Below are positions 16,293-25,221 of a DNA stretch of 64,000 bases, one piece after another; the first letter of the stretch is position 1; each line of letters starts with the position of its first letter. A program made the translations under genes and the position numbers. Origin of the DNA: Hydrogenispora ethanolica. Its GTDB lineage: Bacteria > Bacillota > UBA4882 > UBA8346. The stretch spans positions 46,749 through 110,748 of the forward strand of contig NZ_SLUN01000020.1 in assembly GCF_004340685.1 (NCBI RefSeq). Direction: 5' to 3'. A model generated the notes under the pieces. It was given only the letters and a program-made list of their open reading frames with translations. It ran no database searches and had not been told where the DNA came from.

Positions 16293-17048
16293 TTAGATTT
16301 TCTTGCCGAGGAAGATTTGATTCATCGATTCGGTGTAAGCGCCCGTCTGATCGTAGATAACGATCGGCGGCAGAACGGCCAAACCGGTCTTGGCGCCCGG
16401 CCGGGCCTCGATCAGCGCCAGGTTGCTCGGCGCCTCGGCCCGGCTGTGAATCAGGCAGAGCCTTTTGGGAGTCAGATGGACGCGCTCAAGGCCAACCAAC
16501 AGTTCGGCCAGGCGCTCACTGGGGTAAATCAAGGCCAGGCGCCCATTGCCCTTGATCAGCCGGACGGCGGCTTGCAGGAGATCCTCCAACGTGCAAGTCA
16601 GCTCAAATTTCGCTTGGGCCAGCGCCCGGTTCTCCGAAAGAACGCCGCGTTGCACCGGGAAATAGGGCGGATTGGCGATCAGGTAATCAAAGGAGTTCGG
16701 CGCCAGCAGCGCCGGAGGCTGGCGCAAGTCGCCCGGGACGATGGTGATCCGGGCCTCCAGCCCGTTCAAGGCCACGCTCCGGCGGGCCATGTCCGCCAGT
16801 TCTTCCTGGATCTCCAGACCGACGATGCTGGCGGGGCCCGCTTCTTCCGCCAGCAAAAGGGGCAATACTCCGCCGCCGGTGCCCAGATCGAGCAGCCGGT
16901 CGCCGGGCCGGGGGCGGACGAAAGCCGTCAGCAGAAAGGCGTCCATCGTAAACTTGAATTTCACCGGGTTTTGAATGATCGAAAGTCCCCGGTGCCCCAG
17001 GCGGTCGATGCGCTCGCCCGGTAACAAAGGGGGTTCGGAGTTAGGCAT
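16293..17048 (-). CDS. tRNA1(Val) adenine-N6 methyltransferase-like protein (TrmN6/YfiC family)
   Basis: A class I SAM-dependent methyltransferase of 251 residues. Motif I is 'LLDLGTGGGVLPLLLAEE' (about residues 50-67), the acidic residue after strand 2 is in 'IVGLEIQEELADMA', and the amino-methyltransferase motif IV is 'YLIANPPYFP' (about 122-131), the NPPY signature of N6-adenine enzymes. The N-terminal 'NPVKFKFTMDAFLLTAFV' block is diagnostic for the TrmN6 family. In E. coli the enzyme modifies A37 of tRNA1(Val). It stands upstream of the maltokinase gene on the same strand with a 143-bp gap and may be a separate unit. Confidence 0.87.
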   Translation of the reverse strand: MPNSEPPLLPGERIDRLGHRGLSIIQNPVKFKFTMDAFLLTAFVRPRPGDRLLDLGTGGGVLPLLLAEEAGPASIVGLEIQEELADMARRSVALNGLEARITIVPGDLRQPPALLAPNSFDYLIANPPYFPVQRGVLSENRALAQAKFELTCTLEDLLQAAVRLIKGNGRLALIYPSERLAELLVGLERVHLTPKRLCLIHSRAEAPSNLALIEARPGAKTGLAVLPPIVIYDQTGAYTESMNQIFLGKKI

Positions 17049-17220
17049 ACGAATGCTCCTTCAAACATCGATAGTTGATGGGACCCGGAAACCCGTCGCA
17101 AGGGACCCCGCCCCGCTTCGATCCGGTCTTTCAAATATACTAAAGTATAACGCCGCCGGTCAATTATCCTCGCGGTTCCTCTGAATCCCTGTTTTAGCCG
17201 AGTTCTCCGCCAAGTGGTCC

Positions 17221-17889
17221 TTACCTCAAACGATGGAGGATCTCCGCGGCTGACAAGACCATGGCGAAACCTTTCCGCAGCACCTTCAGCTCAGCCTCCT
17301 GCAGTTCCGGATCGTCAGTAGCGGTGATGTCGCTGCCGAAGATCACCCGGTAACTCCGTTCATAAGCCTGCCGGGCCGTGGTTCCGCAGCAGTAATTGGT
17401 GAGGGTGCCGCAGATTACCACCGTCGTCACACCGAGATTTTTTAGGATGGTCTCCAGCGGCGTATCAAAAAATGCGCCGTAGGAGGGCTTATGAATCACG
17501 ATCTCTTCGGGCAACGGCCGCAGTTCTTCATAAACCTCCCCTTTGACAAAGTAATCCGATTGATCGACCGTTAAATGCGGGTAGCGGTTGGACATGAATG
17601 GGCCGGTCTTCGGGCGGTCCAGGTATTGATGAGTCTTGGAGAAGACCGTATAAATAACGGGCAACTTGTTGGCGCGAAAATGCTCGATCACGCTCTTGAT
17701 CCGGGCCACCTGCCGGGTCGCCTCGGGAACCCAGTAAGGCGTCCAATGGGGTTTGACGAACTCGTCCTGCATGTCGATGACCAGCAGGGCGCAATCCTCT
17801 TTGGAAACATCCCATAAAGGATTGCTCTCGTAAGCCCTGCGGGCCATCGCTAATAATTCCGGTTCTTGAAATTGCTGGTTCTGGTTCAT
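17221..17889 (-). CDS. Isochorismatase-family cysteine hydrolase
   Basis: The start at 17889 lies 5 nt after GGAGG and gives 222 residues. The Asp-Lys-Cys triad of the family is visible: Asp in 'CALLVIDMQDEFVKP', Lys in 'EEIVIHKPSYGAFFDTPLE' and Cys in 'VICGTLTNYCCGTTARQAYE', the last with the usual cis-peptide 'GTLTN' before it. Relatives hydrolyse nicotinamide, N-carbamoylsarcosine, ureidoacrylate or isochorismate. No neighbour points to a pathway, so the substrate stays open. Confidence 0.88.
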   Translation of the reverse strand: MNQNQQFQEPELLAMARRAYESNPLWDVSKEDCALLVIDMQDEFVKPHWTPYWVPEATRQVARIKSVIEHFRANKLPVIYTVFSKTHQYLDRPKTGPFMSNRYPHLTVDQSDYFVKGEVYEELRPLPEEIVIHKPSYGAFFDTPLETILKNLGVTTVVICGTLTNYCCGTTARQAYERSYRVIFGSDITATDDPELQEAELKVLRKGFAMVLSAAEILHRLR

Positions 17890-18034
17890 GGAATCCTCCG
17901 AAATGAAATTCTCCGAACGTTTGTTCTGGATCAAGAATAACATATGTTCTCCTGCTTGAGAAGATCGAATTTCAAACCCGCGGATTCAAAACAATCGTTT
18001 GGCAGGACTCCATCCATAAAAGGCACATCCTCAA

Positions 18035-18553
18035 TTAATAACCGGGTTTCCCCACCCGCCAGTGAATCATGCCGTCCTCCCGGCCCAACTGGCTCATCCC
18101 CAGTTTCTCCAGGATCCGCGCTGAGCCCCGGTTATCGGTCAGACACTCGGCGGTCACCGCCCGGACGCCCGGCTGAGTGAAAGCCCAGTCCAGCAAGGCC
18201 CGAGCGGCCTCATACCCGTAGCCTTTCCGCCATTCCGGCGCAATAATCGAATAACCGATATCCACTTCCCCGGCGGCATTCGGCAAGCCCTTGAATCCGG
18301 CGTCACCGATCCCGATCATGCCTTCCCGTTTGACAATGATCCAAGATTCGAACCCGGTCGGCTCCGGGACGGCTTCTAAATTCTTGATAATCTTCGGCAA
18401 AGTTTCCAGGGTTTCGGTATCCGGCCAAGCGTCATGGACATTCAGAGCGAGCTTGAGCAATTCTTCGGAATTCCCGTCCAACAAGGAACTGGCGAGCCGG
18501 CGGGTGAATGGGATGAGTATCAGGCGTCCGGTCGCGATTCGAGTAACCATCAT
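18035..18553 (-). CDS. GNAT-family N-acetyltransferase (RimJ/RimL type)
   Basis: The start at 18553 uses an ATG nine bases after AAAGGTG; the product has 172 residues. It begins 'TRIATGRLILIPFTRRLASSLL', typical of the RimJ/RimL/ribosomal-protein acetyltransferase branch. The acetyl-CoA binding region is 'IGYSIIAPEWRKGYGYEAARALLDWAF' (motif A, Arg-x-x-Gly-x-Gly/Ala), followed by 'VTAECLTDNRGSARILEKLGM' (motif B). Substrate unknown, as for most of the branch. It has no operon partner. Confidence 0.86.
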   Translation of the reverse strand: MMVTRIATGRLILIPFTRRLASSLLDGNSEELLKLALNVHDAWPDTETLETLPKIIKNLEAVPEPTGFESWIIVKREGMIGIGDAGFKGLPNAAGEVDIGYSIIAPEWRKGYGYEAARALLDWAFTQPGVRAVTAECLTDNRGSARILEKLGMSQLGREDGMIHWRVGKPGY

Positions 18554-18640
18554 CGATTTAAGCACCTTTCCCTTACGATTCAGATAATGACATATTCGCC
18601 CATCCTGCTAATTTTCCTACAATGGACCGTTAAGAAAATC

Positions 18641-18668
18641 AGGCCATGGAACTGTCGCTCCATGGCCT
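18641..18668 (-). terminator. Rho-independent terminator
   Basis: A perfect 10-bp stem AGGCCATGGA / TCCATGGCCT with an 8-nt loop. On the minus strand it is followed by GATTTTCTTAA. It lies 44 bp after the stop of the MORN-like gene. Confidence 0.68.
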
Positions 18669-18711
18669 CGGTTATCCCATACTCCTCGTTCTCCCGCCAC
18701 TCGGGAAGCTT

Positions 18712-19668
18712 TCATCCTCCGTCGGCGTCGCAGCCCGGGCAACCCCCGGCGTAGAGTTCCGGCGCCGGCGGCAGGCTGGTCACGGCAAAAGAATGCCGCG
18801 CCAGGTCGTACTCCGCGGCGGGAGCCTCGCCGAAACGGACTTTGCCCTCCGTGAACCGGACCGCTAAGGGCACGATCTCCTGCGCCCCTTCATGGAGCAG
18901 GCTCGACCGGCGGCCCGGTTGATGGACCGCTTGCCGCCCGTCCGGCGCAGTGACCGTGATCCGGTCGGCGGCGGTGATCAGTGATTGCACCTTGCCCGCA
19001 GGGTCCAGCGTCAAGGAGGGGGCGTCGGCGTGAACTCCGATGGCATGCGGATGGTAGGCCATGAGCCAGCCGATGGCCGTCGGCACCCGCCACGGCAGGA
19101 ATGGCTCCAAGCCGCGCAGCCGCCCGTTCTCATAAAAGGAAAAGCCCAGCCGCACCGCGGCGGGACCCAGCGGCGTCTCCAGTGTCACCTGATCCCGGGG
19201 CCAGAGCGTAACGCTATGGACCGCCCCGGATTCGTAAAAATGAAGCCCGATAATCTTCCGGCGCAACCGGCCGCTGGGCAACGCCAGCTCCAGCTCCTCC
19301 GCCAGGCCGTACTCATTGGCCTCGGTCCAATATCCCGATAATTTGCCGTTCAGCGGGAAGAGCCGTTTCAAGGCTCCGCTCTCATAAAAGGTCACCAGTT
19401 CGGCGGGGAGGACGCCGAGCGGGGTGACGATGGGGGTCTGTTCCTGCAGGGAGATGCTGCGGAGATTGCCATTGGGCCAAAACGAGAGCGATTTAGCGTA
19501 TTTGCGCCGGACACCGTCATCCTCATACTGCGGCGTCAGGATGCCATATGGAGTTTCCAATGGATTGGCCCGGTTCAGCAGACACTCCCGGATGGCGCCG
19601 CCCTCCGGATAAAGCGCGGCGTTGACAATCCCTTCCATCCAGCCATAACGGCTTTGAATCCGTTCCAT
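18712..19668 (-). CDS. MORN-like repeat protein, function unknown
   Basis: The 318-residue protein contains repeated beta-hairpin units of the MORN/toxin-antitoxin-repeat kind: 'LYPEGGAIRECLL', 'SFWPNGNLRSISL', 'TFYESGALKRLFPL', 'HFYESGAVHSVTLW', 'SFYENGRLRGLEPF'. Each has aromatic-x-(E/N)-(S/N)-G followed by a basic residue. A conserved family with this order and the phrase 'PLNGKLSGYWTE' occurs in clostridia and Bacteroidetes, without a known function. The C-terminus ends in Cys-Pro-Gly-Cys-Asp followed by Gly residues, a possible metal or disulfide site. No signal peptide is visible, so it is probably cytoplasmic. GGAGGAATGAC precedes the ATG. Confidence 0.72.
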   Translation of the reverse strand: MERIQSRYGWMEGIVNAALYPEGGAIRECLLNRANPLETPYGILTPQYEDDGVRRKYAKSLSFWPNGNLRSISLQEQTPIVTPLGVLPAELVTFYESGALKRLFPLNGKLSGYWTEANEYGLAEELELALPSGRLRRKIIGLHFYESGAVHSVTLWPRDQVTLETPLGPAAVRLGFSFYENGRLRGLEPFLPWRVPTAIGWLMAYHPHAIGVHADAPSLTLDPAGKVQSLITAADRITVTAPDGRQAVHQPGRRSSLLHEGAQEIVPLAVRFTEGKVRFGEAPAAEYDLARHSFAVTSLPPAPELYAGGCPGCDADGG

Positions 19669-19821
19669 GTCATTCCTCCTTCATGCGCGGTAAAGAACCG
19701 GCAGTTGCAGCCATCATGCACGCACTGTTGTGGTAATTATATGTTATCTATCGGTGAAAATCAATGACAATCCGGCAACAAAATGACAAATACATAACAC
19801 AAAATGATAGATCCCGGTTGG

Positions 19822-20084
19822 ACCGGAGTCCGGGCGGGCCTTCCCAAGGCCGTGGCAAACCTTCCGGAAGCCGCGGCGGAACCGCGGGAGTCCCGGGCAG
19901 GCGTTCCGGACAGCCCGGCGGAGCTGCCGGAGCCCAAAGCTGACATGCCGAAGGCTCCGGCAATCTTTCCGAAGCGTTCGGCGTCCTTCCGAAGCCTTGG
20001 GCAGGATTTCCAAAAGCAATCGCTGACATTCCGGAGCCGATCGCTGACACGCCGGAGCCTCCGGAGGGCGTCCCGTCGCCGGAG
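19822..20084. repeat. Degenerate GC-rich 21-bp tandem array
   Basis: About twelve and a half units with consensus CCGGAGCCnnnGCnGACnTT can be aligned end to end, beginning at 19822, 19843, 19864, 19885, 19906, 19927, 19948, 19969, 19989, 20010, 20031, 20052 and 20073. One unit (19969-19988) is 20 bp, so the phase slips by one base. Because 21 is a multiple of three and units lack stops, several frames on both strands stay open and produce seven-residue repeats. None of those frames has a ribosome site, and the one-base slip breaks the repeat register in any one frame. I treat the array as non-coding. It lies between glnK and the MORN-like gene. Confidence 0.75.
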
Positions 20085-20128
20085 TAACAACCGGAGATTC
20101 GGCACATGAACCGTCTCGAAACAATAGA

Positions 20129-20166
20129 ACGAGATAACCCAAATTCCCTCCATTGGGTTACCTCGT
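20129..20166 (-). terminator. Likely terminator of amt-glnK
   Basis: ACGAGATAACCCAA and TTGGGTTACCTCGT pair over 14 bp with one mismatch and a 10-nt loop. On the minus strand it is followed by TCTATTGTTTC, a modest T tract. It lies 42 bp after the glnK stop. Confidence 0.6.
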
Positions 20167-20207
20167 CATCTGTCCTTCAGTATGTCTGAACCGTCCCAAA
20201 CCGGCCG

Positions 20208-20546
20208 TTACAGCGCGATCTCTCCCGTTTCTCCGGTTCGGATCCTGACGACTTCATCTATATGAGAGATGAAGATTTTGCCGTCGCCAATCTCGCCGGT
20301 GCGAGCGTTTTCAATAATCGTCTTTTTGATGGTCTCGGCTTCCTCGTCCTTGACCACCACTTCCAACTTAATTTTGGAGATGAGATCGACTTTATAGCGT
20401 TCACCGCGCCATTGCTGGACGATCCCTTTTTGCTTGCCGTGCCCTTCGATTTCGGAGATCATCAGGCCGGAATAACCCACCTTTTCCAAAGCGTGCCGAA
20501 CCTCATCCAATTTTTCGGGCCGAATGATTGCAACAATATGTTTCAT
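20208..20546 (-). CDS. glnK: Nitrogen regulatory protein P-II
   Basis: This 112-residue protein is a full-length PII signal transducer. It begins 'MKHIVAIIRPEKLDEVRHAL', has the T-loop region with 'GHGKQKGIVQQWRGERYKVDLI' (the uridylylated Tyr is at the 'ERYKVDL' position) and the C-terminal signature 'GEIGDGKIFISHIDEVVRIRTGE'. PII trimers bind ATP/ADP and 2-oxoglutarate and, when encoded next to amt, plug the ammonium channel when nitrogen is plentiful. The gene starts 3 bp after the amt stop on the same strand, the classic amtB-glnK operon in reversed order of naming. Confidence 0.95.
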   Translation of the reverse strand: MKHIVAIIRPEKLDEVRHALEKVGYSGLMISEIEGHGKQKGIVQQWRGERYKVDLISKIKLEVVVKDEEAETIKKTIIENARTGEIGDGKIFISHIDEVVRIRTGETGEIAL

Positions 20547-20549
20547 AAT

Positions 20550-21920
20550 CTATCTCGCCTCCTGAGTCAATGATTGTTGGACCTTCACCGGTGTCGCGGC
20601 TTCCGCAACAACGCCCAACGAATAGATGGGCTTGCGAGTCAGGAATTCCGGATACGCCGAATTGCCATGCTCGCCAATGTCCAGTCCTTCGATCTCTTCC
20701 TGGAGCGAAACCCGAATTCCGACAGTTGCCTTAATCAATGACCAGACCAGGAAAGAAAGCCCAAACACGAACACCCCCGGCACCAATATCCCGATGACTT
20801 GAGCGCTCAACAGCTTCACCCCGCCGCCAAAAAAGAGCCCGTTGCCGGTGGCTACACCGGTAATTTTATCCTGGGCGAAGAGTCCAACCGCCAACGTACC
20901 GAAAACTCCATTGACCAAATGGACCGAAAGCGCCCCCACCGGGTCATCAATTTTAATGCGGTCAAAGCCTATCACGGCCAACACCACCAAGATTCCGCCA
21001 ATTGCCCCAATTATCAATGAACTGCCTACGCTGACAAAGGCGCACGGCGCGGTAACCGCAACCAAACCGGCCAAACAACCATTCAAAGTCATCCCCAGGT
21101 CCGGTTTACCCAAGATGATCCAGGAAATAATCGTTGAGCTCAACGTGGCTGCAATTGCCGCCGTATTGGTCGTCATCAATACGTGGGAGATTGCCATCGG
21201 GTCGGCGGCCATGGTCGAGCCGGGATTAAACCCGAACCAGCCGAGCCATAGGACGAAGACGCCGATAGTGGCAATACTCATATTGTGACCGACGATTGGA
21301 TTGATCTTGCCGTCTTTCGTGTACTTGCCAAAACGGGGACCCAGCACTATGATGCCAGCCAAAGCCGCCCAGCCGCCCACCGAATGCACTACGGTGGAAC
21401 CGGCGAAGTCGAACATGCCCAATTGTGACAACCAGCCGCCGCCCCAGATCCAGTGTCCCACGATCGGGTAGATAAACACCGCTAAGATAAATGAGAAGAA
21501 GATAAAAGACTTATATTTGATCCGCTCGGCAACCGCTCCGGAAACAATCGTGGCGGCAGTGCCGCAAAAAACTAGCTGAAAGAAGAATTTGGCCAACAAC
21601 GGCACTCCGGTCCAGGAGATGGCCGAGTAAACCCCTTTATAGGCATCGCCGACCGCAGGAGAGTTGTCGGCCCCGTTCAGGAAGAAGAGGCCCTTGAGGC
21701 CGATGAACGGACTGCCATCGCCGAACATCAGTCCCCACCCCAGAACTAAAAAGCCCAATGAGGATACGGCAAAAACAATAAAGTTTTTCGAAAGGATGTT
21801 CACGCAGTTCTTCGCGCGGTTAAACCCCGATTCGACCATCGCAAAGCCCAGATTCATGAAGAACACCAGCATTGCGGTTATTAAAACCCAAAGAGTATCC
21901 AGAATCACTTTCGTTTCCAT
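20550..21920 (-). CDS. amt: Ammonium transporter
   Basis: The ATG at 21920 lies 5 nt after GGAGGG. The 456-residue protein has eleven predicted helices and the family signatures 'FFMNLGFAMVESGFNRAKN', 'DFAGSTVVHSVGGWAALAG' (pore His region), 'GWFGFNPGSTMA' and 'DDPVGALSVHLVNGVFGTLAVGLFA' with the second pore His. It conducts ammonium across the inner membrane. A longer C-terminal tail (about 60 residues after the last helix) carries 'GIRVSLQEEIEGLDIGEHGNSAYPEF', the segment known to contact PII. The upstream region (21927-22100) is very AT-rich and presumably holds a nitrogen-responsive promoter that I could not define. Confidence 0.95.
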   Translation of the reverse strand: METKVILDTLWVLITAMLVFFMNLGFAMVESGFNRAKNCVNILSKNFIVFAVSSLGFLVLGWGLMFGDGSPFIGLKGLFFLNGADNSPAVGDAYKGVYSAISWTGVPLLAKFFFQLVFCGTAATIVSGAVAERIKYKSFIFFSFILAVFIYPIVGHWIWGGGWLSQLGMFDFAGSTVVHSVGGWAALAGIIVLGPRFGKYTKDGKINPIVGHNMSIATIGVFVLWLGWFGFNPGSTMAADPMAISHVLMTTNTAAIAATLSSTIISWIILGKPDLGMTLNGCLAGLVAVTAPCAFVSVGSSLIIGAIGGILVVLAVIGFDRIKIDDPVGALSVHLVNGVFGTLAVGLFAQDKITGVATGNGLFFGGGVKLLSAQVIGILVPGVFVFGLSFLVWSLIKATVGIRVSLQEEIEGLDIGEHGNSAYPEFLTRKPIYSLGVVAEAATPVKVQQSLTQEAR

Positions 21921-21926
21921 ATTCAC

Positions 21927-22361
21927 CCTCCATATTTGTCAGATTATTTCAGGCCAATCATCTTAACGCGACCCGTCATCCCCCTTCTCAACAAGAATGA
22001 AACGTCATGTCATGTTATCTAGTATAATTGCTAATATTCTAACATGAACATTACTAAATGATCAATATAATAACGATTGTATATTGAATACAAGCAAATT
22101 TATTACACAAAAATGACAAAAAGTCTGACGGAATCACCGCTCATTCGTAACGCGGACTCCATTTGGGGTTTTGGCAATCGCTAGTTTTGGGTATCCCCAA
22201 ATTCTCGTAGCTTGAAATACGCTTGAAAGGCGGAGGAGTAGGCTGAAGGTGATTGAATGCTCTAGCGGAGAAATCATAACATAAAGAAAGTTTCGGAGAT
22301 CAAGGGGGCTACCGCTTCCGGAGCGACCATCCGGCCCCATAAGCACTCGACCAAGTATAGA
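21927..22361. other. AT-rich upstream region of amt, no gene seen
   Basis: Positions 22010-22110 are strongly AT-rich, with several TATACT/TATAAT-like boxes on the minus strand. I found no clear nitrogen operator palindrome. Positions 22110-22360 have mixed composition, no ribosome-bound frame and no strong structure. Confidence 0.4.
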
Positions 22362-22394
22362 GAAAGCCGGTCCATGGATCTGGCCCGGCTTTCC
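22362..22394. terminator. Hairpin terminator after the IPT/OmpA gene
   Basis: GAAAGCCGG and CCGGCTTTC pair over 9 bp around a 14-nt loop, 28 bp from the stop of the gene at 22423. T-rich bases follow on both strands but the tracts are interrupted. Confidence 0.6.
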
Positions 22395-22422
22395 TTCTTA
22401 CGATCTCAATCTTTACACTACG

Positions 22423-24828
22423 TTATTGGTCCTGGAATTGGAGGCCCTGTTCCCGGGTGGGCGGCGCCTCTCCGACCAGGATGTCCACCCGGCGGTTGAG
22501 CGCCCAGGCTTCCTCGTCGTGTCCCGGTTTGAGCGGATGCTCCTTACCGTAAGCGTAGATGGTGATCCGTTTGGGGTCGATCCCCTGACGGACCAGGTAC
22601 TCCTGCACCGCCTCGCTGCGCCGTCTGGAAAGATTCAGGTTATATTCCTGGCTGCCCCGCTCGTCGGTATGCCCGCCCAACAAAATGTAAAGCTGCGGGT
22701 TGGCCTGGAGAATGGCCAGGTTCTGTTCGGCGCTGGCCAGCTGGTCAGCGCGGAGATTCGCCTTATCGAAATCAAAGTAAATCGCTTTGAGGCGTTCATT
22801 CAGCTCCAAGGCGGACGGAACGAAGACCTCCACCGTAAAGCCGTCCTTCAGGACTCCGCTGCGGCCCCGGGAATCGGTCACCACCACATCATACTGGCCT
22901 GGCGGCTGGTCCTTGATATCAAAATAACCGCTCAGCTTGGAGGCGCCCTCCAGCTTGAGGTTGAGTCCGGGCAGGCTGATGCCGCCGTTATTTCCCACCA
23001 GTTTGGCGGTGGAGCCACTGTCAAAGTTGGCCCCGGAGATGGTCAGCAAAACCTTGCCATTGTTAAAGCCCCGGTCCGGCGTGACTCCTTTGACCGACGG
23101 TTCCAGCGACTTGACGGTGAAGCCGTTCTTTAAGACGCCGGACTTCCCGTCAGTATTGGTCACCTTGACATCATACGTTCCGGCGGAAGCGTCTTTGAGA
23201 TCGACGATGCCGGTGATGCGGGTCGGGGATACCACTTGCGGCCGGAGCACCGACAGCGTCGTCCGGTCATTGCTGAAAACCACCGTAGCTCCGGGCCGGA
23301 ATCCGGTCCCGGCCAGATCGACGCTGACCACGATGGTATCGGCCACGCCGTTTGCCGGCTGCACCAACGTCACCGTCGGCGCCGGATATTCCGCGACGAA
23401 GGCTCCGCGCAATTCAGCGGCTTTGCCGTCATCGTTGGCGACTCGCACATCATACCCGCCGGCCGCGGCGCCCTCCAGGTTCAAGCGGCACACGATCAGA
23501 TTGTCGTTGATCACTTTGACGTCATTCGCGGCGATCTTCCGGTCCTTGCCGACGAAAGTGACGGAGGCGCCCGGACGGAATCCGGCGCCGTCCAAGGTGA
23601 CTTTATCAACGGTGGTACCGATCTGGCCGTTCTGCGGCCGGACCGCTTGGAGCGCCGGCCCGGGATACTCCACTGCGAAGCCCCCGTCCACCGTGGCGGA
23701 TTTGCCGTCATCATTGCGGACCACCAGATCATAGTTGCCGACCGGCGCGTCGGCCAGATCCAGCCGGCAGCGGATCTGCTCATCGCCGGAGACCTTGACC
23801 TCCGTGGCCTGGATCGTACCATCTTTGCCGGTCAAGCTGACCGTGGCTCCCGGTCGGAAACCCTTTCCGACCAGGGTAAGCTGTTCGATGGTTGTCCCCC
23901 GGGAACCGCCGCGCGGTTGAACGGAATCGACCCTCGGGCCGGGGTATTCCAGCGTGAAGCCCTCGGTTAACGTTCCCGATTTTCCATCGTCATTGGTAAC
24001 TTTCACATCATAGATCCCGGTGGCCTTGCCCGCCAGGTCCAATTCGCCAACCATTCGGCTATCGGAAACCACGTTCACCTGGGTGGCGCGGATCTCCGCC
24101 CCGGACTTGAGCAGGCTCACCGTCGCCCCCGGACGGAAGCCTTTTCCCGTCAGCTCAAAGGCGGTGGCGGTGCCGGCGGTCCCGCGCGCAGGCGCGATGG
24201 CCAATACCGTCGGTCCCAGGTTCTCTACTAAAAAGGCATCGGCCAGGCTCCCGGATTTACCGTCCTCATTCACAACCTTGACGGAGTACATTCCCGGGGC
24301 GGCGTTTTTGAGATCAAATTCGCAACTGATTTGGGAGTTGGATAAGACTTTGACATTGGTCGCGCCAATATCCATCCGCTGGCCGCTCAATAACACTCTG
24401 GCCCCGGGCCGGAAATTCTTCCCCTCAAGGTCAGTGATGACAGCCACCGAATTCAGTACCGCTTGACCAGGGGTGATCGCCGCTACCTGCGGCACCGGAT
24501 CCTCAATCGTGAAACCACTGCGCAATGTCGCGGATTTCTTCTTTCTCACCACGACGACGTCCCAGGCGCCGGCTTTCCGCCCTTTCAAGTCGAACTGACA
24601 GCGCAGCTGTTTTTTGGAGATCAGCTGAATCGCGGTGCCGTCAATATCGGCCTCTCCAGCCCGGGCTAACTTTACGGTCGTGTCCTTGGAGAAGTTTTTC
24701 CCTTCCACTGTCACGGTTACGGTCGTATTGCTCAATCCCCCATTCGGGGCAACCGTGGTGATGCCAGGTGCCGGGCTGAATAGCAGCAAAAACAGAACCA
24801 AAAGCCCGGCGATGACCTTCCCGTCCAT
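22423..24828 (-). CDS. Secreted IPT/TIG-repeat protein with C-terminal OmpA domain
   Basis: The 801-residue protein has an N-terminal signal peptide (residues 1-23). Seven Ig-like IPT/TIG repeats of about 90 residues follow, beginning near 22, 112, 205, 295, 386, 477 and 570. Each has 'P-x-V-x-x-V-x-P-x-x-G' and the 'G-x-G-F-R-P-G-A-T-V' strand and ends 'DGKSGxLxxGFxVE'. Residues about 675-785 form an OmpA/Pal peptidoglycan-binding domain: 'LKAIYFDFDKANLRADQ' and 'LLGGHTDERGSQEYNLNLS', with the diaminopimelate-binding 'NLSRRRSEAVQEYL' helix. Such proteins tether an outer-membrane or periplasmic structure to peptidoglycan. Its presence supports a diderm envelope. The gene is divergent from the bat operon. 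Confidence 0.88.
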   Translation of the reverse strand: MDGKVIAGLLVLFLLLFSPAPGITTVAPNGGLSNTTVTVTVEGKNFSKDTTVKLARAGEADIDGTAIQLISKKQLRCQFDLKGRKAGAWDVVVVRKKKSATLRSGFTIEDPVPQVAAITPGQAVLNSVAVITDLEGKNFRPGARVLLSGQRMDIGATNVKVLSNSQISCEFDLKNAAPGMYSVKVVNEDGKSGSLADAFLVENLGPTVLAIAPARGTAGTATAFELTGKGFRPGATVSLLKSGAEIRATQVNVVSDSRMVGELDLAGKATGIYDVKVTNDDGKSGTLTEGFTLEYPGPRVDSVQPRGGSRGTTIEQLTLVGKGFRPGATVSLTGKDGTIQATEVKVSGDEQIRCRLDLADAPVGNYDLVVRNDDGKSATVDGGFAVEYPGPALQAVRPQNGQIGTTVDKVTLDGAGFRPGASVTFVGKDRKIAANDVKVINDNLIVCRLNLEGAAAGGYDVRVANDDGKAAELRGAFVAEYPAPTVTLVQPANGVADTIVVSVDLAGTGFRPGATVVFSNDRTTLSVLRPQVVSPTRITGIVDLKDASAGTYDVKVTNTDGKSGVLKNGFTVKSLEPSVKGVTPDRGFNNGKVLLTISGANFDSGSTAKLVGNNGGISLPGLNLKLEGASKLSGYFDIKDQPPGQYDVVVTDSRGRSGVLKDGFTVEVFVPSALELNERLKAIYFDFDKANLRADQLASAEQNLAILQANPQLYILLGGHTDERGSQEYNLNLSRRRSEAVQEYLVRQGIDPKRITIYAYGKEHPLKPGHDEEAWALNRRVDILVGEAPPTREQGLQFQDQ

Positions 24829-25221
24829 CGTTCTCCCTCCTTAAACCTTTATTTTGCATGGCAGAGCATTGCATAATCTTGAACCTCATTCTGGTCCGGA
24901 AATGGATAACGATAGCCGGTTTGTCTATTTATTATTGCGGCCGCAGGATGATTTGTTCAGAATTATGCGATTCTCTATTGTAAAAACTTTCGTAAAAACC
25001 CTCCGATTTCCTATCCATTTTACAATTTTGTAACATTAAATTTTGCCAATTCCGACTTCGTACCAGAATCAGTAAATTATTGTCGGTCTTCCTTTACGAT
25101 TCGGCCATTTCCGCTTCTTATAGAATACTTGGAACAAATTTCATACGAGATCGTTTATTCGTGTTGGAGTTGAAAAAATATCCCCAATTTTGAGTCAAGC
25201 TCAGGAGCCGGAGGTTGGAAG
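24829..25221. other. Divergent intergenic region, promoter area
   Basis: 393 bp between the IPT/OmpA gene and moxR. It is AT-rich (about 24950-25140) and must contain both divergent promoters, but I see no consensus pair worth asserting, no frame with a ribosome site and no RNA structure. The moxR start has GGAGGTTGGAAG in front of it. Confidence 0.4.

Noticed and set aside
19744..20153. Proteins from the GC-rich 21-bp array (both strands)
   Set aside because: All frames show repeat-derived low complexity, none has a ribosome site, and the one-base slip at 19988 breaks the repeat register in any frame.
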